Of a DNA stretch of 64,000 bases, positions 19,362 to 30,810 are shown one piece after another (positions within the stretch are counted from its first letter, which is position 1; each line of letters begins with the position of its first letter). The notes beneath the pieces were generated by a model, which had not been told where the DNA came from, made no database searches, and saw nothing but the letters and a program-made list of their open reading frames with translations. The stretch spans positions 5,535,328-5,599,327 of the forward strand of contig CM067065.1 in the NCBI GenBank assembly GCA_033980235.1. The letters are read 5' to 3'. Position numbers and translations under genes: made by a program. This DNA comes from Diadema setosum (Eukaryota; Echinodermata; Echinoidea; Diadematoida; Diadematidae).

Positions 19362-19788
19362 TTAAAGGGACTGTACAGTACTGGTTGAGGTGAGGATTCA
19401 GGTTTATAACATTCGTAAATGAGATAATGTGAAACCTCTTATGAAATGTGAAAGAGCATGTAATTTATAAAAGGATTCAACATATTTGTTTTTTAATGAA
19501 AATCGGTTTTCAAATGGCGGAGATATCAAGAAAAGTGATAATACTAAAATGCGCCAGGCCATGCCTTTTATTAGGTTCTTCTTGCTTGACCTTGTTTGTT
19601 TGTTTGTTTGTTTGTTTGTTTGTTTTTTTGGTTATCTCAGCCATTTCAAAACCGATTTTCATCAAATACAATTTTGACTCCCCTTAGAATTACATGCTCT
19701 CTGACATTTCATAGAATGGTTTCTGAATATCTCGGACAGCGTTAAAAGCTAAATCCTCATCTCAACCAGAACTGTACAGTCTCTTTAA
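19362..19788. mobile_element. Short TTAA-ended MITE, copy 2
   Basis: Left end TTAAAGGGACTGTACAGTAC, right end on the other strand TTAAAGAGACTGTACAGTTC, both continuing into a GGTTGAG-ATGAGGAT part. Same family as 524-834 but longer. No coding frame for a transposase. Confidence 0.7.
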
Positions 19789-21656
19789 AGGAAATCAAAA
19801 CCCGAAGAGAAATGCGGATTGAGTGAAAGCAGCAACAATAGTAGAAGGCTTCGGTGAAAGTTTGAGGAAACTTGGATCATCGATGCAAAAGTTATGATTT
19901 TTTTTTTAAGTTGTTGTGTTGGAACCGGTGGATGAGATGAGTATATACCACAGTTCACGACGTCGTGTGTGGACAGCAATATAAAGAAAACATTAAATGA
20001 ATTCAACAAAACTTCATATTTCATGAAAAGTACACATTCTATCAACTTGATACTGTGCTAAGGGTAGTAATTTTTCCCCTGGTTCCTGAAAGTGGCTAGT
20101 AAAGTGTTCTTATATTATGCTAGAAAAATGAATACATGTTGAATTCTCCTTGTGTTTTCTTTAACGCCAAACATCAAGTTCTTTCAATGCAGTTGTGTTA
20201 CGCCAGTACAATATTATTGTTTGCCATCTGTTTGTTTTTTGATATTGTTGTCTTTTTGCACAGTTCGTTGAGTGTGTATACCTCCACTGTATACATGATT
20301 CAGATTATATGTCTATATTTTGCAAGCCTTGTGGTGTTTTAAATGGCTTTTTATATATTTCATTGCCTTTTTTTATGGATGTAGGTGCATGCATGAAATT
20401 AAAGTGAGCTTCTTACAGGAGTAAACCTATTGCTCGTTCACTCGTTCAAGTACATTGTGTATTTGCGTGTTGTCTGCGTGGTTGTTAGTAGCAGTGTATG
20501 ATATGTCAATAACGGAAACTGTATAGTTAACATGTTGATAGTAATTCCTGTACTGTTGAGAGGCTTGTTTGCACGATGCCAAACGTTTATGGTGAAGCTG
20601 TTATGTGTGTGTATGAGTGTGTGCATGTGTGTAGTTATGTATGTATGTTTGTGTGATCGACTTGTTACCCCTACCCTTTCCCTTTCCTTTATCATAACAT
20701 ATTGTTTTTCACACAATATAAGGTATACAATATAGATAATTATTTATATGATATATCTTCCCATTAGTACGTGCGATTGTTTACTTGAAATATATAAGTA
20801 ACACAAAAATGATGCATTAAAATATAAATAAAAACGATCCCCATCTATTCTGGCTGCTAGAGGGGATCGTTTCAAAATAATTTTCAAACATATACTTGCC
20901 AGATTGTCTTAACTGAAAGGGAATTGTTAATCGAAAGAAATAAAATAAAATAATAGGTCTTGCAGCTCAAGAATATGAATGTTTCAGGCATGGATGTCCA
21001 AACATGAATAAACTTCCCCTCCTATAAATTTATCAAAGTCTTTTGCACACAGTGATATGCATTTATGTGTGATGCGAAATGTTCTGGTGTGAATTAACCA
21101 AAGTAGGCTTATAAATGATCTAAGCCAGCACCAGTTCACACCAAAAGTCTGAGACCTTAAATGGGCACTATTTTGTCTTTTTTTTTCTTTCAACTGACAT
21201 GAGGTATCACCCTGCCTCGTGGGTCAATATGTAAAATTTAGGCAAAGGCAGTTTACATTTAGTGTTGACTACTCATAGACGAGACTCGGTGATCAGCGCC
21301 ATATTCTGTCGAAGCATAGATTCCAAGTCCATTACAAGTGGGATGGTGATACGCTAAAAGTATCCCCTCAGTTCACTGAAAGACAGAAAATCAAAATCAT
21401 GTCCGAACGGCTCAGTGTGCAAGGTGAACGTGCATTATGTGCTGTGATTTCAGTTAGGCCTATACACACTAGAGTGTTTGGGATGTGGGGAAAACCAGTT
21501 TCTATAAACATAATGAGTGAGAGTGAAAAGATTACGTACGACAAAAACAGACCCCCTCTGAAAACTGCCCGGCCATTTTGTGAGCGCTTTGTATCACTCT
21601 GTGGAAAGCACAAACAAACTCTTCATAAATGAATTTACCTTGAGTCTTCAAAGATA

Positions 21657-22221
21657 GACCCCGTTTACAGTGCGGGGCCGGGCTCGGCCGCGGCTCGGCC
21701 GCGGCCGAGCCTCGCAATTTTGTCCGTTTACACTGCTGGGCTCGGCCGCGCTTTTGATTCAAACCTTTCAATATTTTGTCGTAGTGGCGCTCTGCTTGTA
21801 AACAAATGCAATTTGGTATTGTCTGGTTTTCAGACCCTTTGCCAAATGAATTCCGTGGCGACGAAGTCGCCGTTCGGGCAAAGGCCTTTGCCGAAGGAAA
21901 GAATCCTTTGCAGGACAAAACCACCTTAAACTATACTGGTTTTCGACGTTGAGGGGGTTAATATCCTGAATAGCGAAAGATACAGGCAGAGGGTTTGGAA
22001 GCCAGACTAAAATTGGCCGCGCAATTGGCCGCGCATTTGGCCCAGTTTGCGTTTACACTGAGAAAAGGCCGGGCTCGGCCGCGGGTCGGCCGCGGCCGAG
22101 ACCACCTCCAGAGAGAGGCCAATTTTGGCCTCGCATTTGGCCTTTTGCGCGTTTACACTGAAGCGAGGCTGGACTCGGCCGCGGCCGAGCCGCGGCCGAG
22201 CCTCGCACTGTAAACGGGGTC
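21657..22221. mobile_element. GC-rich MITE, copy 1
   Basis: 565 bp with inverted ends GACCCCGTTTACAGTGCG and CGCACTGTAAACGGGGTC, flanked by TA on both sides. The paralogous site near 3,184 has one TA and no insert, so the ends are firm. The inside is packed with CGGCCGCGGCC-type palindromes and repeated GTTTACACTG blocks, very unlike the AT-rich surroundings. No transposase frame. Two more copies are nested at 33,308-34,479. Confidence 0.85.
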
Positions 22222-23103
22222 TAAGACCACATTTAATCTAATATGTGTGAGCACCTTCCTACAGGCCGATTAGACATCAGATCGTGATCTCCTGTCTACA
22301 TGTACTTAAGAGGCAGAACTAAATCAGCAGGATTGAACCCGGAAGTGCGGCATACTTGGCAAGAACACAAGACATACTAGTACTCTGGCCATCTGGTCTA
22401 TTCAAAGTGTTCTTGCCTATAGCACGCGCACATGTTACGCTGTGTTTCACCATGATGAATATAATTACAAGACCCCATAGTGGCAGTATCGGCTCTTGCA
22501 TTGTATCAAAATGATGACTATTATACTGTATATCCTCTATTTGGTTCGTTGGCCGAGTAGATTTGTTGAACAGATCTTATAACATAATCACGCTGTCATA
22601 CATAAATGAGAGAGAGAGAGAAAAAAAGCTTCAAGCAACATCGAAGTTGAGTTTCTCAAACCAATCTTCCATTTGAGTTTGTTTCTTGGTTTTGTTTCAA
22701 CAATTTTCATAATGTTGACAAGAGCCTGATGGGATGTTCAATATTCAAATAAATTATTGCATCTTTCTTGCAATCTTTGACAGCTAACGGTGACTAAACC
22801 TGCGAACTCCATGCATTTTTGTATAAAGACGTTTGCTTTCTGAAATTATCCATCATGACTGCCTCCAGATTTCGACCATAATTATATGACTTAGGTTTCC
22901 ATGGGATGAATAAAGGAGATCAACGAGCGCATTTGTAAGTTTAATGTCGGGTTTATGTTGCAAATTTTATGTGCAATCATGATTCCCTTACAACTCTACC
23001 GTAATGGCGGGAAGGTATTGTTCACTGCACATCACTAGAAATTAAATGTCACACAGTGGTATGATAATCATCAGCAAACGGGATACATTATTGTTATATA
23101 TTA

Positions 23104-23105
<2 letters not shown>

Positions 23106-23177
<72 letters not shown>

Positions 23178-23331
23178 GTGAAGCGGGCTTGGCCTCGTAC
23201 GTGGTGGGTACTGCATCATTGGTATATGTGAGACGGAAGGAAAACTTGCAGTATAGACGTTGCAGTGGTGTTCAGTAAAGGCAAGACTGAACACCACTGC
23301 AACGTCTATACTGCAAGTTTTCCTTCTTCCG

Positions 23332-23375
<44 letters not shown>
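23106..23375. mobile_element. Foldback hairpin between two (AT)n arrays
   Basis: (AT)n at 23,113-23,175, a near-perfect inverted repeat with arms 23,230-23,275 and 23,287-23,335 (about 46 bp, loop of 11), then (AT)n to 23,373. Absent from the paralogous place in copy D near 28,560, so it is an insertion in copy C. Confidence 0.8.
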
Positions 23376-23377
<2 letters not shown>

Positions 23378-23863
23378 CTATAAAACACCTGTTCAAGTCA
23401 GTTGATGGAACATTTATGAGCTCTTCCGGTCTGCAAACGAAACATCGGAGTCTATGCGATAAGAAGAAAGATTGAGAGATAGAGAGAGAGAAAAAAAATA
23501 GGCTGATCTTCTAAATTTAGTTCCATGGACGGTAATCTGAACACACTTTTGCAAATGAAATGAAATATTATACACGGCTAGGTTTGCCTATAATCTGTGT
23601 TATGGTGGTATCTTATTAGATTATATATAATGATATACGGGCAACGTATCTTGGAAAAGTGATCGCCACCATCAATGGGGATATTCAATCTAGACGATTA
23701 ATTGTAGACGATGGGAATGAAGAAGTGGATAGCTGGAAAGGAAAGTAATGAGATGCAATAAGATAAAACGAAGGAGCACTACTCGAGGCGACTATAAGGA
23801 AGAGCAAAACGGCATATTCGAGTGTTCAAAATGGTTCAACATTATGCAAAGATTTTGCAGTCA

Positions 23864-23864
<1 letters not shown>

Positions 23865-23889
<25 letters not shown>
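23865..23889. repeat. (TG)n microsatellite
   Basis: Pure TG run of about 25 bases. Confidence 0.95.
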
Positions 23890-23896
<7 letters not shown>

Positions 23897-25429
23897 CGTT
23901 TGTCTTCTAATTTCGCAGTTAGGTAATTCAAAATCGCCTACAAAAAAGAAAAAAAAGATAGCGCAATGAAGATGTTCATTCAATCTCAGTTTCCTTTCAC
24001 TATATCTTATCAATTAAAAAAAAAAAAAACGTAGCCTTAACACAATTCAAATTAGAATGTCCATTGAGAATTCAAATTCGTCTCAATTTGAGAGAGCGTC
24101 TTTTCAAACAGGGTCGCAGGTGAGCATTCCCGAGTTCGACGGAGAAGTTTATTCAATTTAGCAACAAAAAAGGTTGGCCATCCGGCAGCTGTAGAAGAAG
24201 CCGACATGATCATGGAAGTATGGCAAGCACAAGCCACACAGGCTTGAAGGCCTGAAGTTATTGCATCACTTCAGAAAATAAGGAAAAGACGATATTTTTG
24301 TTGAAATAAACGACATTTCTCCCGGCACTATTTGATATCTCATAACAGACGGCTAATTTTGCTGAAATGATCATCTCTTTTGTCATGAGTGTAAATCAAT
24401 ATTTGTTTTATTGTGTATACCAGTCATCCCCCCCCCCCCGATAAAAGACAAAAACAAAAATGAAGTACTAACAATCTCATTCAATAAGCATAATGTATAA
24501 AGGAAACGGGCATTTGCTGCAATCGTTTATGAATAATAATGCTGCAATGCGATTTCACGAAATCTAATGGAATGAATGAATGTAGGCATACCTAAATGCA
24601 GAGATATACGTAGATATATATTAAAAAATACACAGGCACGATAAGTGCATAAATTACTTCAATAGCAACATGAAAAAAAAAAATGATTACATCGATAAAC
24701 ATGAGATAAGACAAGAACATTTCATGCTTTTATTGCCCGAAATAGCTTGCTCCTAAACAAAGTGTTCAATTGAAGCCATATGGTGATCACATCTCCGTCT
24801 GTCGCAAAATTGAATCACCACTTCGCAAATTTGAAGCGCTTTCTACAAAGAAAAAAAATAGGTTTTTTCGGTATAAGTTGTCATATTTGATTGATTGTAA
24901 ATGGATTGAACTCAATGATAAAAAAAAATTGACTCGTGAACTTACGAAAGAAGTGGACTGAAAACACCTCAGACTTCTGAAATGTATAAATAATTGACAG
25001 AGCGACTATAGCCGACAATTAGCACATTATGATGAATTCATACAGAACTAGAACAAAAAAGACTAAACAGTCGACATCACCATCGTCGGTATCATCCTAA
25101 TATGGGATATTATGTTATTTTGACTGCTTCTTTGAAATGCTGCAAACATCAAATACCGAACATCATAATTATATCTACAATTTTTGGCGAATGCTAAGCG
25201 TATGAGAGGAAAAAAAAATGCCATATTATGTCTTGTTTACTCGTTTTATTGCAGCGTATTTCGCTGTCGAAGTTTAAATTCTATACATATATGTTGGTAA
25301 CAACCACATGAGAACTTGCACATTCGCTTCCCAACAACCATAAAATCATTGGGGTCCGCAAAAGCGATTACGTAATACATACGAAGCACATCATTCTACT
25401 GACCGGTGCAGAAAAAAAGACTGTCTGTA

Positions 25430-27681
25430 AAGCGGGGTTCCCACTGTCACGATTGGCGCCACGATTGAAATCGTGGTTTTAATCGTGCAGCAAGCGTGAT
25501 GGTCTTATCAGATTGTATCAGGTCTTAAGGTCAATCGTGGCAATCGCGTTAATCGTAGGAAAATTTTGGACGGTTCAAAAATTTTCTACGATTGACACGA
25601 TTAGTTTTTGATCGTGATCATCGCATCAGATCGTCTAGGATCGTATCCAAACGCAGCGAATCTCTTGTAATCGTGCTTCTTAATCGTGTTGATCGGGATC
25701 GACTTTTTTACTTCACTTCCGCTTATTATTATTATTATTTTTTGCCCATTTGCCCTTATTTTACTCATAAATTGATTTATTTTGTATTCTAATAGGTGGT
25801 AGCCTGCATCTTTAGATTATTATTTCCAAACGGTAAATTGTATGTCGGTGTGGAGTTTAATTTTTAAGGTACATTATCAAAATCATTTTTTTTTTATGAT
25901 TTTATAAAATGAAACTTGTATTACAGATTTTTAGATGTTTTTAATACGTAATGTTAATGATGTTTTCATTAATGAGTTGCTATTACTATTATACAGACAC
26001 ACAAAACAGGATATGGGATAACTTTTGTAACGAAAACAAAAAATGAGCAAATATAAAATGGCAATTGTATGTCTGCACGTATTGACTAACGTCAGTACAA
26101 AGATGAGAATAATTCAATGAATCGTGCTTGAATGGGTACACATCAAAGGCAAATGGTTAATTTTTAAAAGTATATTACAGAGTATTTCTTTTTTTTTGGG
26201 GGGGGGGTGCAGTATCCTGCTGTTTGTGTATTGTACATAGTAATTAAGAGTTGTTGTTTCATCAGCCATCGTTTGACCCCTTTACATCTATTTTGACACT
26301 TTTCAATGTCTTTTTTGTATGTTTGGTAGAGCATAATTTTAGAGGAAAGTGGTTATTTTCAACTCTCATTATTACTGCAAATGTAAAAGTGACCATTGTC
26401 GTGGATGTGAGATCACTCGTATGATTATGACAATGAAGATCACTCTTATTATTTTTCACAGTTAGTTATTCAATAAGTGTGGCAATATACCCCTGCGAAA
26501 TAATTTTGCGTAAAACCTCCTTTTTTTGTTAAAAAGTGACATCATTTTGATTAGGGAGTCACTTTACTGTTATGTGTGTGTATCAGTTATGTTAAACATT
26601 GTTAAGTAAAACACTAAATCAAGCCGAATAAACCAAACTTTTAATAACCAATGAGATAACGACATTTTGAAATAAAAAGGCATATGATACATACACTTTG
26701 CGAATATGAAATCGAACACAACATAAGCAATACTATCCATTCGGCCAACTTTTTATATCGAGCGTATATAACACAAAATACTCTGTTACATAACATTCAA
26801 AATGATCCCATCCTCTTTCTTAGCTTCCATTTCATCATATAATTATTTTCTTCATGTATTGGAGAGAAAGGTCATTTTGTCTTGCTGTTTTGTTTTGTTT
26901 TGTTTTTTTTTTCTGGGTAAGAGGGGCAATCATCTGATCTTATGCATTTGGGTTCGTTATTTCATTTTTTTTTTGTGAGGGGGGAGGGTGAGCATGTCAA
27001 TTTAATAATCTATTAATATCTTTACGTTTAATATTAGACGAGGGAATATCTGAGGTTATGGCTGGCCTGGGTGATGCTTTCTCTCTGATAACATAATCGT
27101 CATTAGCGATACTGCAAAGGTTACGTTGTCATCATCGTCAACTTGTGAATCCTTGCCATCATCAATGGTTGTGGATAAAATTAATAGGTCTAATCACTCT
27201 GCATAATCTAAGGGAAACAATGAAATCCATCGTCAGCCGGACTATAATATTCCCATTCGGGTCCAATCGCGCCTTAAATGGGGGTCGCTTCTGATCCCGA
27301 TCGTAAAAGATATCGTATCTTATCTCAGCAGCCCGTATTGGTTCGCGGTATTCGTATTGGAACGTATCAGTACGTTGCTGCACGTACCAGATCGGGGATC
27401 CTGATCGTAATGGTCATATTAGATCGGTACCAATCGTGAACTCAATCAAGACAATCCTGTCGGATCGTATTTGAACGGCAGACCAGATCGTGACATATCG
27501 TATCGCTTGAAATAGACCAATCGTGACCATATCGCATCCAAGCGTACCAACACGTATTGACTCGCATGACCTCGTATCCAAACGTGAAATTTCAGACGAG
27601 TTCAACAAATTTTCCACGATCAGTTACGAATGTCCAATCGTGGCGTTCGCAATGGATCGCACGATAGTGGGAACCCCGCTT
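25430..27681. mobile_element. 2.25 kb inverted-repeat DNA transposon, non-autonomous
   Basis: Left end AAGCGGGGTTCCCACTGTC, right end on the other strand AAGCGGGGTTCCCACTATC, each flanked by TA (25,428-25,429 and 27,682-27,683). Both subterminal regions (25,440-25,700 and 27,240-27,670) are crowded with the hexamer ATCGTG and its complement CACGAT, probably transposase-binding repeats. The AT-rich middle has no transposase frame. It sits exactly between the tandem copies C and D. Confidence 0.8.
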
Positions 27682-27799
27682 TATCGGCCTTTGAACTCCT
27701 CTATTATGCTCATAATCCCCGACTTTTCAGATGGCGTCTACGAGCGCGTCTATGAATGTTTTTGTATCAACATCCTGTCTATTCAAGGAGGTACAATGT

Positions 27800-29054
27800 A
27801 ACCTGATACTCTGGCCACCTGGTCTATTCAAAGTATTCTTGCCTAAAACACGCGCATATGTTAGGCTGTGTTTTACCATGATGAATATTATAAGACCCCA
27901 TAGTGGCAATATCGGCTCTTGCGTTGTGCGTATACAGTAAATCCTCTATTTGGTTCGTTGGCCAGGTAGATTTTTTGAACGGCCTTATAGTATAATCAGG
28001 CTGTCATTCATAAGCATGACAGAAAAGAAAAAAAAAAACTTCAAGCATCATCAAAGTTGAGTTTCGCAGACAATCTTTCATTTGAGTTTGTTTCCTGGTT
28101 TTGTTTCAGTATTTTTCCATAATATTGACAAGAGCCTGATGGGATGTTCAATATTCAAATAAATCACTGCATCTTTCTTGCTGTTTTTGACAACTGATGA
28201 TGACTAAATCTGAAAAATCCATGCTCTTGCGGTACCTGCCATCCACACTGAAGTTTTTGTGTATAAAGAAATTTGCTTTCTGAAATTATCCATCATGACT
28301 GCCTACAGATATGACTTAGGTTTCCATGGGATAAATAAAAAAATATCAACGAGCGCATTTGCGATTTTACTGTTGGGGTTTAAATGCTGCCAATTTTACT
28401 AGTGCAATCTTACAATTGACTTATAACTCTATCATACTGCCTGGAAGATATTGCTCATTACGAATCACATGAAATAAGATTTCACACAGTGATAAGACAT
28501 AAGTTATTCATCATAATAACAAGAAGTCATCACTAACAGGAAAGATGATTGTTTTGATGAATATGTATATTTATGAGGTCTCCGGTCTTCAGGCGAAACA
28601 TTGGAGTCTATGCGATAAGAAGAAAGATTGAGAGATAGAGAGAGAGAAAAAAAAATAGGCTGGTCTTCTAAATTACATTTGATGGATGTGATGCGAACAG
28701 TCTTTTGCAAACGAAATGTAATATTATACACAGCTTGGTTTGCCTATAAAATATGTGTTATGGTAACATCATTTTAGATTGTGTGTATATATTCATAATA
28801 CAGGCAAAGTATCTTCGAGAAGTGATCGTCACCATCAATGATAATATTCAAACCATACATTTGTAGGTAATAATGAAGAATTGGATTACGGGAAAGAGAG
28901 GGAGAGAGATGGAAAGGGGGGGGGGGAGAGAAATATGGTGGTCTTCTAAATTTTGTTTGGTGGATGGTAATCCGATCACACTTTTGTAATCGAAATGTAA
29001 TGTTACACCGCACGGCTAGGTTTGCCTGTCTGTGTTATGGTAATATCTTTTTAG

Positions 29055-29119
<65 letters not shown>

Positions 29120-30795
29120 CGGGCAAAATATCTTGGAGAAGTGACCGCCACCATCAATGATAATAACCAATCTATACGTTTGTAGACGGGAATGAAGTGG
29201 ATAGCTGGAAAGGAAAGTGGTGAAATGTAATGAGATAGAATGAAGGAGCACTAATCGAAGCAAATGTATCATAAAGGGAAAGCAAAATGGCAAACTTGAG
29301 TTTACAAAATGGTACATTATGCAAAGATTTTGCAATCGTTTTTTGCGTATGTTTGTCTTTCAATTTCATAGTTAGGTAATTCATAATCGCCAACAAAATA
29401 GATTCATGAAGATGATCATTCGGCTTTGATTTCCTTTCGCTATATCCTATCATTTCAAAAATGTAGCATGAACACACTTCAATTTAGAATGCCAATCGAG
29501 AACTCACATTCGTCGCTATGTGAGAGAGGTTTTTTGTTGTTGTTTTTGTTTCAAACAGAGTCGCAGGTAGCATTTCCGAATTCGTCGGAGAAGTTCATTC
29601 AATTTAGCAACAAAAGGTTGGCCACCTGGAAGCTAAAGAAGTCGGCATGACCATGGAAGAATGGCGAGCACATGCCACACAGGCTTGAAGGCCTAACATC
29701 GTTACACACTTCAAAAAATAAGGAAAAGACAACATGTTTGTTGAAATCACACCATTTCTCCCGACATTTTTTGATCTCTCGTAGCAGAGGGCTAATTTCC
29801 CTGAAATGATCTTCTCTTCTGTCAAGAGTGTAAATCAATATTTATTTCATTGTGTATACCAATCATCCCCCGATAAAAGACAGAAAATAAAGTACTTTTC
29901 TCCTTCAATATGCATAATGCATAAAGCAAACTAGCATTATTTTGCTGCAATCGTTTATGAATATCAAAATGCTGCAACGCGATTTCATGAAGTCTATAAT
30001 TCGATTGAAAGCATGTACCTAAATGCAGAGGTAGATAGAGAGAAGACATTTGCACAATAAGTGCTTAAACCACTTTGGTGATAGCATTAAAACATTAATT
30101 ACATCAAATAAAGAGAAGAGCATTTCGTACTTTTATTGCTCGAAATACCTTACTCCCAAAAAGTCGAGAGCTACAATTGAAGCGCTCCATAATCACATCT
30201 CCGTCTTTCGCAGAATTGAATGACCGCTTCGCAAATTTTGAGCGTTTTCTACAAATTTGAATGAAAAATATATATATTTTTTTTTTCGGCATGAGTTGTC
30301 ATATCCGATTGACTGAAAATGGATTGAACTACAACCAAGGGCGTTTGGCTAAAATCCTTGCAATTCAATGATAGCAAAATCATTTTGACTTATGAACTTA
30401 CGAAAGAAATGGACTAAAAAACCCAGATTTCTAAACGTTTATTGAGCGACTGCAGCCGAAAATAAGCATATTAAAAGAATTCATACAAAAAAAAAATAGA
30501 AATACAGACTAAACAGTCGAAATCACCATTGTCACTATCAACGTAATATGGGATATAATTATATCAAATATACTTTTTTGAACTGCTGCAAATACCAAAT
30601 ACCGATCGTTTTTTTTTTTCATAGACAATTTCTTGCAAATGCTATAAACGTATGAGAGAAAACTTGTGCCATGTGTCTTGTTTATTCGTTTTATTGCAGC
30701 GCATTTCGTGTTGCATTTTAATTTCTATAATAAATTAATGTTTGGAACATGCACATGAGAACTTGCACATTCAATTCCCAACAACCATAAAGTTG
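27800..30795. repeat. Tandem segmental duplication, copy D
   Basis: See copy C. Copy D has an extra internal tandem duplication of about 300 bases (28,620-28,850 and 28,890-29,190; each has AAACGAAATGTAAT-type and CACCATCAATGATAAT blocks). Its right end meets a non-LTR retrotransposon fragment at about 30,800. Confidence 0.75.
29057..29118. repeat. (AT)n microsatellite
   Basis: Pure AT run. Ile-Tyr-rich frames across it are artefacts. Confidence 0.95.
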
Positions 30796-30810
30796 TAATA
30801 TTGCAAAATC

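Larger units (their letters stand above)
18960..22350. repeat. Segmental duplication, copy B
   Basis: Matches 1-3,350 in order and orientation, with many substitutions and indels. It carries the insertions at 19,362-19,788 and 21,657-22,221 that copy A lacks. It runs directly into another duplicated block at 22,360. Confidence 0.6.
22360..25420. repeat. Tandem segmental duplication, copy C
   Basis: Recurs as 27,800-30,795 (copy D) in the same order. Landmarks are the CTCTGGCCA block at 22,381 and 27,811, the GGAGTCTATGCGATAAGAAG block at 23,446 and 28,602, and the CCCAACAACCATAAA block at 25,328 and 30,777. No convincing gene; a minus-strand stretch near 24,050-24,237 is partly kept in copy D (29,599-29,700) without a recognisable domain. 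Copy C holds a foldback and two AT arrays that copy D lacks. Confidence 0.75.

Noticed and set aside
24052..24237. Small gene shared by segmental copies C and D
   Set aside because: The frame is disrupted differently in the two copies and shows no recognisable domain.
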